This document shows, piece after piece, positions 1 through 7,305 of a DNA stretch of 64,000 nt. The notes beneath the pieces are model-generated. The model was not told the origin of the DNA. It saw only the letters and a program-made list of their open reading frames with translations, and searched no databases. Position 1 is the stretch's first letter; every line of letters starts with the position of its first letter. The stretch comes from Candidatus Avedoeria danica (GTDB lineage Bacteria > Chloroflexota > Anaerolineae > Epilineales > Epilineaceae), in the NCBI GenBank assembly GCA_016703025.1, contig JADJCV010000004.1:2235501-2299500 (forward strand). Reading direction: 5' to 3'. Both the position numbers and the translations under genes were made by a program.

Positions 1-377
1 CGTTCGAGGAGCTCCTGGCCCGCGTCCGGGCGCTCCTTCGGCGGGCCGTCAAGGCGCCGACGTCGACGACGCCCGAGGTGATCAAGTTCATGGACCTCGA
101 GCTCGACACCGGCACGCGCCAAGCCCGGCGCGGGGCCAAGGTCATCGACCTGACGGCCAAGGAGTACGACCTCCTTCACCTCTTCATGCGCCACCCCCGC
201 CAGGTACTGACCCGCGACCAGATCTTCGACGACGTCTGGGGCTACGACTTCGGTGGCGAGAGCAACATCATCGAGGTCTACGTCCGCTACCTGCGGATGA
301 AGCTCGAGGACGACGAGCTCACGCGCCTGATCCACACCGCTCGCGGCGTCGGCTACGTCCTGCGGGAGCCGACGTGA
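1..377 (+). CDS. OmpR/PhoB-family response regulator, C-terminal part (5' end outside window)
   Basis: The reading frame is open from base 3 and runs off the left edge, so only the end of the receiver domain (FEELLARVRALLRR, the usual last helix before the linker) and the whole winged-helix DNA-binding domain are visible. The effector domain shows the family signatures LTAKEYDLLHLF, RDQIFDDVWGYDF, the recognition-helix region NIIEVYVRYLRMKL and the C-terminal hairpin IHTARGVGYVLR. It would bind promoter DNA once phosphorylated by the kinase encoded immediately downstream, whose GTG start overlaps its stop by 4 nt (GTGA). That coupling makes a cognate two-component pair very likely. The signal and the regulon cannot be read from the sequence. 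Confidence 0.93.
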   Translation, partial: FEELLARVRALLRRAVKAPTSTTPEVIKFMDLELDTGTRQARRGAKVIDLTAKEYDLLHLFMRHPRQVLTRDQIFDDVWGYDFGGESNIIEVYVRYLRMKLEDDELTRLIHTARGVGYVLREPT

Positions 378-2095
378 CCGTGGCCGATCCGGCCTTGGCG
401 GGGACGTGCTGCGCGGGGGGTCGGCTCGCGGGGGGCTCGGGCGGCGGCGCAGTCGCGACCGTTGGCGCGACGGCGACGGACGCTGCCGCCCGCCGCACCT
501 TCGTTCGCATCACGCTGCCGTCGCTGTCCTTCGTGCGCGGCGTGCTGTCGTCCCTGCGCTGGCGGCTGACGCTGACGTTCACCATCGTCGTCTTCCTCAT
601 GCTCAGCTCGTTCAGCATGGGCGCGTACTACTACTTCGCCCAGCGCGCGATCGCCGACATCCAGAGCGCCAGCCGCAGCGGCGCCGACTTCGCCAACGAG
701 CAGATCGGCGGCGCGCTGTATCGCGCGCAGGCGATCAGCGCGGCCGTGGCGCAGGCGGCCGGCACGGAGATGTCGCCGGAGCTGCGCGACCTCGTCCTCC
801 GCGCCGCGCGGAGCCAGAGCGTCGGCGAAAAGCTGGACGAGCTCCGGCTGCCCGGGCTCGACTTCCAGTTGTTCTGGGCGAATGGGCAGCAGATCTACTC
901 CTCGCGCCAAAGCGCACGGGCGAGCCGACCGCCGGCGGGCGAGGGGCTGCTCATCGAACCGGACAAGGACGATGCGATCGAGCGCGGGACGCAGCTCATC
1001 CCGCTCGACGTCCGCCACCGCATCGCCCAGGTCGGCCACGACGCGCGCATCGCCCAGTTCGACACCGAGTCGATGTACATCTTCAGCCGGCCGATCATCA
1101 TGCAGGTCGACCGCGTGCGGGGACGGGCCGAGCCGGTGGCCTACATCCAGATCCTCACGTCGCTGACGCCGCACAACCGCGCCCTGGCGCAGCTGCGGCG
1201 AATGCTCGTCCTCGGCACGCTGTTCGCGACGATGCTCTCGCTCTTGATCGGCGCCGCGCTGGCCCAGACCGCCATCGCCCCGATCGGGCGGATCCAGCGG
1301 ACCGCGGACCGGATCAACCGCGAGCAGGACCTCGGCCGGCGGATCGCCAGCACGGGCGCCGAGGACGAGCTCGGCCGGCTGGCGGTGACGATCAACCTCA
1401 TGCTCGACCGGATCGAGGGGATGTTCGATCGCCAGCGGCGCTTCCTGGCCGACGTCTCGCACGAGCTCCGCACACCGCTCACGACGATCCGCGGCGAGGT
1501 CGAACTCATGAGCCGCACCGGCATCACGGACCCCGACGCGCTCAAGGCCGTCCAAGCCGAGGCCGAGCGGATGAGCCGGATGATCGACGACCTCCTCATG
1601 CTCGCCCGCGCCGACTCCGGCGTGCCGGTCGTGAAGGACGCGCGGCCGGTCTCGGTCGACGGCCTGCTGCTCGACGTCTACCAGCAAGCGTGCATGCTGT
1701 CGCGCGGCAGCCACCGCGTCGAGCTCGACATCGACCAGCCGGCGGTCGTCATCGGCGATCCGGACCGGCTGAAGCAGCTCGTCCTCAACCTCATGATGAA
1801 CGCCCTCACCCACACGCCCGCCGGCACGATGGTCCGCCTCGGCCTGCGCCCCGCCGGCCGGGACGTCGTCGTGACCGTGGCGGACAACGGCCCCGGCATC
1901 CCGGAAGCCGACCTCCTCCACATCTGGGACCGCTTCTTCCGCGCCGACAAGGCCCGCGCCCGCGCCTCCGGCGGCACCGGCCTCGGCCTCGCGATCGTCC
2001 AGTCCATCGCCCAAGCCCACGGCGGCAGCGTGGCCGTCGAGAGCGCGCCGGGCACGGGGACGACGTTCAGCGTCCGGCTGCCGGCCGGGGGCTGA
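374..2095 (+). CDS. Sensor histidine kinase (HAMP, HisKA, HATPase)
   Basis: Membrane histidine kinase of 573 aa. A Gly/Ala-rich N-terminus precedes transmembrane helix 1 (about residues 65-86, RLTLTFTIVVFLMLSSF). An extracytoplasmic sensor region of about 190 aa follows, then helix 2 (about 276-297), a HAMP linker, and the dimerisation/phosphoacceptor helix with FLADVSHELRTPLTT, in which His363 is the phosphorylated residue. The ATP-binding domain has the N box (NLMMNALTH), G1 (DNGPGIP), F box and G2 (GGTGLGLAI). The GTG start at 374 overlaps the regulator stop. A later start near the first membrane helix would also be possible, because the first ~60 residues look unstructured. With the downstream HtrA and PDZ genes it suggests envelope-stress sensing; that role is inferred from context only. 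Confidence 0.93.
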   Translation: MTVADPALAGTCCAGGRLAGGSGGGAVATVGATATDAAARRTFVRITLPSLSFVRGVLSSLRWRLTLTFTIVVFLMLSSFSMGAYYYFAQRAIADIQSASRSGADFANEQIGGALYRAQAISAAVAQAAGTEMSPELRDLVLRAARSQSVGEKLDELRLPGLDFQLFWANGQQIYSSRQSARASRPPAGEGLLIEPDKDDAIERGTQLIPLDVRHRIAQVGHDARIAQFDTESMYIFSRPIIMQVDRVRGRAEPVAYIQILTSLTPHNRALAQLRRMLVLGTLFATMLSLLIGAALAQTAIAPIGRIQRTADRINREQDLGRRIASTGAEDELGRLAVTINLMLDRIEGMFDRQRRFLADVSHELRTPLTTIRGEVELMSRTGITDPDALKAVQAEAERMSRMIDDLLMLARADSGVPVVKDARPVSVDGLLLDVYQQACMLSRGSHRVELDIDQPAVVIGDPDRLKQLVLNLMMNALTHTPAGTMVRLGLRPAGRDVVVTVADNGPGIPEADLLHIWDRFFRADKARARASGGTGLGLAIVQSIAQAHGGSVAVESAPGTGTTFSVRLPAGG

Positions 2096-2210
2096 TCATT
2101 CCCGCGCGCCAGGCCCGCCTCAGCGCCGACGTTCAGCCTGCGCCTATCGCCTTCTCATCCGCACCGCCTATCGTCAACCGCACGCACGTTCGGTGCGATT
2201 GGAGGACTCC

Positions 2211-3608
2211 ATGAACCCCTACGACTGGTCGGACGATTCGCCGGCGTCGGATTCGACGGCCCTGACGACGACAACCCCCGCCACGCCCCCCGCCACACCG
2301 ACAGCCACACCGACAGCCACACCGACAGCCACGCCCCCGGCGGCCTGGACGCCGATCGATGCCGCCGCATCCCGCATCCCGCCGCCCGCCCGGCCGCGCC
2401 GACGGCGCATCCTCGGCCTTGGCGTCGTGCTCGGCGTGAGCGCGCTGGTGGCCATGACGATCATCGGCGGCGCGATCGGCGGGGCGGCGACGGCGCTCTG
2501 GTTGGATGCACGCGACGGGTCGACGCCGGCACCTGCGGCCGTGGCGGGCAACGGCGACGTCTGGCTTGCGGAGCCGGCAGCCAACACCGAGACCGGCGAG
2601 GGCACGCTCCTGCAGGCGGTGCGCGCGACGCGGCCGGCCGTCGTCACCGTCTGGAACATGCAGTACGTCCGCCAGAGCTGGAACGCACCGGCCCAGCTGG
2701 CGCCGGCGTCCAGCGGCTCGGGCGTGATCTTCGACGCCCGCGGATACGTGGCCACCAACGCCCACGTCGTGGACGGCGCGCGGTCGCTCGAGATCGTGCT
2801 GATCAACGGCCAGCGCGCGGCCGCCACGCTCGTCAACCTGGACACGAACTACGACGTCGCGATCCTGAAAGTGGCCGACGGGACCGTGCTGCCGGCCGTC
2901 GCCCCGCTGGCCGATTCGGCGGCGCTCGAGCCCGGGATGGCGGTCATCGCCATCGGCAGCCCGCTGGGCACGGACTACCAGAACAGCGTGACGAGCGGGA
3001 TCATCGCCGGGCTGAACCGCCGGGTGAAGGACCTCGCGCCGCGCTCCGCCGGCCCGTGGGGCTACACGCTGGAAGAGCGCGACGTGAACGGCGCCCCGCT
3101 CATCCAGACGGACGCGGCCATCAACTCCGGCAACTCGGGCGGCCCGCTGATCGACCTGCGCGGTCAGATCGTCGGCCTGAACACGCTCATCGTGCGCCGC
3201 GAGGGCCAATCCGACGTCGAGGGCTTCGGCTTCGCGATCCCGAGCAACGTCGTGAACGCGCTGGCCGACGAGTGGATCGACAATCAGCCCCGCGGCTGCC
3301 TCGGCATCACGTTCGCCCCCCTCGATCCCGAGGTGGCGCGCGAGCTCAGCCTGTCCCGCGCCGCCGGCGCCTACGTCTCCGGCGTCCCGAACGCCGCCGG
3401 CACCGGCGCGTTGGCCGGCATGCGCGAGGGGGACGTGATCATCGCCGTCGACAAGGTGGACCTGAACCTCGACCGCGGCCTGCGCGACGTCCTGTGGCGC
3501 TACCGCGCCGGCGACAGCGTGACGCTGACGATCGACCGCGGCGGACAGCTCGTCGAAACCTCGCTCGTGCTGGATCGGTGCGAAGCGGCGGTGCAGCCGA
3601 CGAATTGA
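2211..3608 (+). CDS. HtrA/DegP-like trypsin family serine protease with PDZ domain
   Basis: Membrane-anchored S1C protease of 465 aa. The order is: Thr/Pro-rich cytoplasmic N-terminus with an encoded ATPTATPTATP repeat (about residues 20-45), one membrane helix (about 65-95), trypsin-like domain (about 130-340), one PDZ domain (about 350-450). The catalytic triad is visible: His185 in TNAHVVDG, Asp215 in NYDVAIL and Ser309 in NSGNSGGPL. ATG at 2211 is chosen over the upstream GTG at 2193 because a GGAGG Shine-Dalgarno at about 2199-2203 is correctly spaced for it and lies inside the longer frame. It degrades or refolds damaged envelope proteins in characterised homologues. The neighbouring two-component genes and the PDZ protein support an envelope quality-control unit. 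Confidence 0.93.
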   Translation: MNPYDWSDDSPASDSTALTTTTPATPPATPTATPTATPTATPPAAWTPIDAAASRIPPPARPRRRRILGLGVVLGVSALVAMTIIGGAIGGAATALWLDARDGSTPAPAAVAGNGDVWLAEPAANTETGEGTLLQAVRATRPAVVTVWNMQYVRQSWNAPAQLAPASSGSGVIFDARGYVATNAHVVDGARSLEIVLINGQRAAATLVNLDTNYDVAILKVADGTVLPAVAPLADSAALEPGMAVIAIGSPLGTDYQNSVTSGIIAGLNRRVKDLAPRSAGPWGYTLEERDVNGAPLIQTDAAINSGNSGGPLIDLRGQIVGLNTLIVRREGQSDVEGFGFAIPSNVVNALADEWIDNQPRGCLGITFAPLDPEVARELSLSRAAGAYVSGVPNAAGTGALAGMREGDVIIAVDKVDLNLDRGLRDVLWRYRAGDSVTLTIDRGGQLVETSLVLDRCEAAVQPTN

Positions 3609-3716
3609 GCGCGTCGGGGCGGATGGTCGAACGCCCCGCGGAGTTCCTGCGGCACCCTGTTTCCTGGTAACGTAGCCCTCAGTACATGCCGTCCTTCCGC
3701 CCAGGAGATGACTTCG

Positions 3717-4418
3717 ATGAACGACAGCCCCACGACCAGCGGCGTCCGTGCCCCCGTCGCGCTGCTCGCAGCGCTCGGCGCGCTCCTCGTCGGCCTGGCC
3801 GGCGGCGCGGCCATCGGCGGGATGCTCGGCTACGTCGCGGGCCAGCGGGCTGCCGGCGGCGACGTCGTCGTCCCGGCGGCGATCGAGCGCCTCGGCCTCG
3901 TGCCGCGTGCGGCGGAAGCGCCGTCGGAGTCGGCGTCGGACGACGACACCGCGGACGCGGATGGCGCGTCGGAGGGTGGGTCGGAGGGTGAATCGGCCGG
4001 ATCGCCCGATGCCGACGACGGCTCCGACGCGGCCGAAGGCTCCGACGCGGCCGACGCGACCGACAACCGCGACGCACCCGGCCCGGGCAGCGCGGGCCGT
4101 TCGAAGGGCGGCCGGCAGGCCGGCATGTCGGGCGATCGGCCGCGCCTCGGCGTCGAGGTGGCCACGGAGCCGCTGGCGGTGGACGATTACGCGTCCGGGG
4201 CGCGGGTGATGACCGTGACGCCCGGCTCCGCCGCGGCGGCGGCCGGGATTCGGGAGGGCGACGTCATCGTCGCCGTCGACGGCGCGCCGGTGCGAACGAG
4301 CGACGAGCTGGCCGCGGCGATCGCAGCGCACGCATCCGGGGACGCCGTGGCGCTTGTCGTGCTCCGCGGCGAGGCCGAGCTGGAGTTCGAGGCGACGCTG
4401 GGCGCGGCGCAGCCGTGA
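3717..4418 (+). CDS. Membrane-anchored PDZ-domain protein with acidic linker
   Basis: Protein of 233 aa with an N-terminal membrane helix (about residues 13-40, Ala/Gly/Leu-rich). A low-complexity linker of about 70 residues follows, dominated by Ser, Asp, Glu and Ala, then a C-terminal PDZ domain (RLGVEV...SAAAAAGIREGDVIVAVDGAPV). There is no protease domain. The start at 3717 is preferred over ATG 3708 because the AGGAG at 3703-3707 sits directly against 3708 but 9 nt before 3717. It follows the HtrA-like protease and overlaps the next gene by 4 nt, so it may present substrates or tether a partner. The function is inferred from the domain only. Confidence 0.8.
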   Translation: MNDSPTTSGVRAPVALLAALGALLVGLAGGAAIGGMLGYVAGQRAAGGDVVVPAAIERLGLVPRAAEAPSESASDDDTADADGASEGGSEGESAGSPDADDGSDAAEGSDAADATDNRDAPGPGSAGRSKGGRQAGMSGDRPRLGVEVATEPLAVDDYASGARVMTVTPGSAAAAAGIREGDVIVAVDGAPVRTSDELAAAIAAHASGDAVALVVLRGEAELEFEATLGAAQP

Positions 4419-6523
4419 CGGGCTGGCGGGGCGTCGCGCTCGCGGCGGCGCTCGTTGCCGTCGTCGCGCTCGCGGTGTACGGCGGTTCACGCTATCGAGC
4501 GGCCATCCTTCGGTCGAACGCCGACGACGCGTCCACCGCGGTCGAAGGCGGCGGGACATTGCCGGGTGATGGGCCAGCAGCCGGAGCCTCAGGGCCGAGC
4601 GAGGCCGACGTCGCGCGCGTGATCGCCCAATTGCGATCCGACCCGCCGGCGCGCGATCAGGCCGTGATCGCCCGTCGCATGGGCCGCATCCCGGCGGACG
4701 GCCCCCTGCCGAGGCAGGTCGCAGCCGGCACGCCCCGTGTCTACGCCGAGGGCGACGTCGAGCCGTTCTGGGTACACGACATCCCGAACAACCGCCACCT
4801 GCGCGTCCAGGCCCGCCTCGAGGTGATCGGCGCGCACGCCTATCTGTGGGTACAGGAGGGCCAGCCCTTCGATCGACCGGGGCTCGAATCCGGTTCCCGC
4901 GCGTTCGACACCGAGATCTACCCCAAGGTCCGCGCCGTTTTCGGCAGCGAGTGGTCACCGGGCGTCGACAACGACCCGCGGGTCCACATCCTCCACACCG
5001 AGCCGATCGCCGGCATCGCCGGCTTCTATTCCTCGGCCGACGAGGCGACGCACGCGGTCGACGAGAAGTCGAACGCGAAAGAGATCTTCTACGTCAACCT
5101 CCAGACCTATGCCCCCGGCACGCCCGACTACCTCCAGCTCCTGGCGCACGAGTTCCAGCACATGATCCACTGGCACCAGGACCTGGGCGAGCCCGTTTGG
5201 GTGAACGAGGGGCTGAGCGAAGTCGCGCCGTACATCGCGGGTTACGGGCGGCAGAACGGAGCGGCGTACCTCTCGGACACGGACGTCTCGCTTCCGAACT
5301 GGGAGGCGACGGGGGGCAACAACGGGCCGCACTACGCCGCCGGCTTCCTGTTTTTCGAATGGCTGCGGGGGCTGTACGGGGATGCGTTCCTGACGGCGCT
5401 CGTGGGGGCACAGGGGAACGGGATGAACGGGGTGGATGAGGCGTTGGCGTTGGCGAACGCGAAAGTCGAGGCAACCCCGATGGCCGACTTCGACTTCGTG
5501 CGCGAATCCGGCTGCATGCCGACAACATTCGATGTCGCGTTCCAGTGTTGGGCCATCGCCAATGTCGTCCGCAACGTCCAACGCATGCGCATCGGCTACG
5601 CCGATCCAGGCATCGGCACGGCGCGCATCGAGGGACTGCCGCCCGGCGGCATCTCGTCCACCGTGCAGCCTTACGGCGTCGACTACTGGGATGTCACGTC
5701 GCTCGTCGGCGCGGACGGCCGAATCGCACTGCAGTTCGAAGGCGATCCGACCGTGCCGCTGCTGCCCGATGCGCCGCCCGGCCACATCTGGTGGTCGAAC
5801 AGCGCCGACAGCGCGGACAGCCGCCTGATGCGCACCTTCGACCTCACCGACGTCGCCGCCGACGCGGCGCCGGTGCTCACGTGGCGCAGCTGGTACGCCC
5901 TCGAGGACAGCTGGGACTACGCTTACCTGATGGCTTCGACGGACGGCGGCAGCACGTGGCGCACGGTCCCGACGCTGAACACCCGCACGGACAACCCGAA
6001 CGGCAACAGCCTCGGCGACGGGTTGACCGGAGAAGCCTACGGCTGGATCGACGACTCGGCGGACCTCACCCCGTTCGCCGGCCAGCGCGTCGACATCGCG
6101 TTCGAGGTCATCACGGACGACGCCGTCAGCCTCGAGGGCTGGGCGATCGACGACATCGCGCTCGACGCCCTCGGCTTCCACGACGACGCCGAGGCGGACG
6201 GCGACTGGATGGCCGAAGGCTGGCTGCGCGTCGATCCGACGTTGCCGCAGCGGTGGTCCGTCCAGTACGTCCAGCGCGGGGCGACGACGGACGGAATGCA
6301 ACTCGACACGGGCACCGGGCCCTGGCCCGCCAGCCAAACGATCGAAGTCGACGACGTCGATCCCGACGGCCAAGTCATCGTCATCGTCAGCGCGATGACG
6401 CCGGGCACGCGGCACCCCGGCCGCTACCGGCTCTGGCCGCAGGGCGGAGCGACGCCGGTCGAGGGCGCGTATCCGGGGCCGGGCAGCACGGTGCGGGACG
6501 GGGGCGGAACGGGGTACCCGTAG
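4415..6523 (+). CDS. Secreted/membrane-anchored zinc metalloprotease with immune inhibitor A-like C-terminus
   Basis: Protein of 702 aa starting at a GTG that overlaps the preceding stop (GTGA). An N-terminal hydrophobic helix (residues 7-25) acts as signal or anchor. The catalytic centre is HEFQHMIHW, with His245/Glu246/His249 as HExxH, followed by WVNEGLSE around residues 262-269, where Glu265 is a likely third ligand. This pattern resembles gluzincin-type (M30-like) and M6-like secreted proteases. The C-terminal half has a jelly-roll region (LTWRSWYALEDSWDYAYL, SLEGWAIDDIAL) resembling the accessory domains of immune inhibitor A. It ends the regulator-kinase-HtrA-PDZ block. The protease assignment is firm; the exact MEROPS family is not. 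Confidence 0.85.
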   Translation: MTGWRGVALAAALVAVVALAVYGGSRYRAAILRSNADDASTAVEGGGTLPGDGPAAGASGPSEADVARVIAQLRSDPPARDQAVIARRMGRIPADGPLPRQVAAGTPRVYAEGDVEPFWVHDIPNNRHLRVQARLEVIGAHAYLWVQEGQPFDRPGLESGSRAFDTEIYPKVRAVFGSEWSPGVDNDPRVHILHTEPIAGIAGFYSSADEATHAVDEKSNAKEIFYVNLQTYAPGTPDYLQLLAHEFQHMIHWHQDLGEPVWVNEGLSEVAPYIAGYGRQNGAAYLSDTDVSLPNWEATGGNNGPHYAAGFLFFEWLRGLYGDAFLTALVGAQGNGMNGVDEALALANAKVEATPMADFDFVRESGCMPTTFDVAFQCWAIANVVRNVQRMRIGYADPGIGTARIEGLPPGGISSTVQPYGVDYWDVTSLVGADGRIALQFEGDPTVPLLPDAPPGHIWWSNSADSADSRLMRTFDLTDVAADAAPVLTWRSWYALEDSWDYAYLMASTDGGSTWRTVPTLNTRTDNPNGNSLGDGLTGEAYGWIDDSADLTPFAGQRVDIAFEVITDDAVSLEGWAIDDIALDALGFHDDAEADGDWMAEGWLRVDPTLPQRWSVQYVQRGATTDGMQLDTGTGPWPASQTIEVDDVDPDGQVIVIVSAMTPGTRHPGRYRLWPQGGATPVEGAYPGPGSTVRDGGGTGYP

Positions 6524-6577
6524 GATTGCCTGCGCACTTGCGCTCACCGACCTACACCCCGACGGATTCGCATCCCA

Positions 6578-7099
6578 GTGTCGCGCCGCGCGCACTTACG
6601 TCGCTCGATCCGGCTACGCACGTTCGACTACGCATCTACCGCAGTGCACTTCGTGACGCTGTGCGTGCGGGGGCGGGAGAAAGCGCTGGGCGAGGTTGCG
6701 GACGGGCGGGTGGTGCTGAGCGCGGACGGGCGGATTGTCGAGGAGGCTTGGCGGGCGCTGGCCGACCGCTTCCCGTACGTTTGGCTCGACGACAACGTCG
6801 TGATGCCCGACCATTTCCACGGGATCATCGCGCTGAACGCCGGTCACACGCCGGGCGGCAAGGAGCACTCCAACATCTTCCGACCCGGACCGCCACCGCG
6901 ATCCCTGGGCGCCGTGATCGGCGCCTTCAAGACCGTATCGGCCAAACAAATCAACGCGTTGCGCGGCACGCCTGGGCAACCCGTCTGGCAACGGAATTAC
7001 TACGAACACGTCGTCCGCAACGAACCCGACCTCCAACGCATCCGCCAATACATCGCCAACAACCCGCTTCTCTGGCGACCCAACGCCCCAGATGCATGA
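6578..7099 (+). CDS. REP-associated tyrosine transposase (RAYT, IS200/Y1 family)
   Basis: Single-domain Y1 transposase of 173 aa. The HUH metal-binding motif is visible as PDHFHG (about residue 83-88), and the catalytic tyrosine lies in WQRNYYEHVVRNEPDL near residue 145-150. FVTLCVRGRE, DGRIVEEAWRAL and RIRQYIANNPLLW are typical of RAYT proteins. RAYTs are domesticated relatives of IS200/IS605 transposases that cut and join short single-stranded REP palindromes. Directly downstream (7125-7305) is an inverted pair of REP-like palindromes, as expected for an active RAYT/REP unit. The start is GTG at 6578 with no clear Shine-Dalgarno. No frame damage is seen. Confidence 0.9.
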   Translation: MSRRAHLRRSIRLRTFDYASTAVHFVTLCVRGREKALGEVADGRVVLSADGRIVEEAWRALADRFPYVWLDDNVVMPDHFHGIIALNAGHTPGGKEHSNIFRPGPPPRSLGAVIGAFKTVSAKQINALRGTPGQPVWQRNYYEHVVRNEPDLQRIRQYIANNPLLWRPNAPDA

Positions 7100-7124
7100 T
7101 CCACGGCTCCTGCACACCCCACGC

Positions 7125-7305
7125 GTAGGGGCGACGCGAACGCGTCGCCCGTGGGCCATCGCCCATGCGAACCGGGATCGGGTGATGCCATCGCGTCGCC
7201 CGTGACGCGCGGCCCGTGGGATGCGGTTCGCCGAATCGTGGGATGCGGACGACGGCGTGGGGCGAACGTTGGATCCGGGCGACGCGTTCGCGTCGCCCCT
7301 ACGCG
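7125..7305. repeat. Inverted pair of family-A REP palindromes (BIME-like)
   Basis: Two nearly perfect copies of one element face each other. The plus-oriented copy, GCGTAGGGGCGACGCGAACG..., is at 7123-7150. The inverted copy is at 7278-7305 and ends in CGTCGCCCCTACGCG. Each is itself palindromic around GGCGACGCG/CGCGTCGCC. The spacer holds a partial copy (GATGCCATCGCGTCGCCCG, about 7183-7201) and a repeated CGTGGGATGCGG. The arrangement follows the RAYT gene by 25 nt, and the right-hand copy supplies the gyrA stop codon (CTA at 7299-7301). Further copies lie at 21835-21861 and, degenerate, at 37175-37203. This accounts for the DNA between RAYT and gyrA. Confidence 0.85.

Noticed and set aside
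353..2020. Long antisense ORF (555 aa) opposite the histidine kinase
   Set aside because: Composition is Arg/Ala/Asp-rich shadow sequence of GC-rich codons; the plus-strand frame has full domain motifs.
2133..4958. 941-aa minus-strand ORF over the HtrA and PDZ genes
   Set aside because: Arg/Gly/Val-rich shadow; the plus-strand genes have catalytic residues and ribosome sites.
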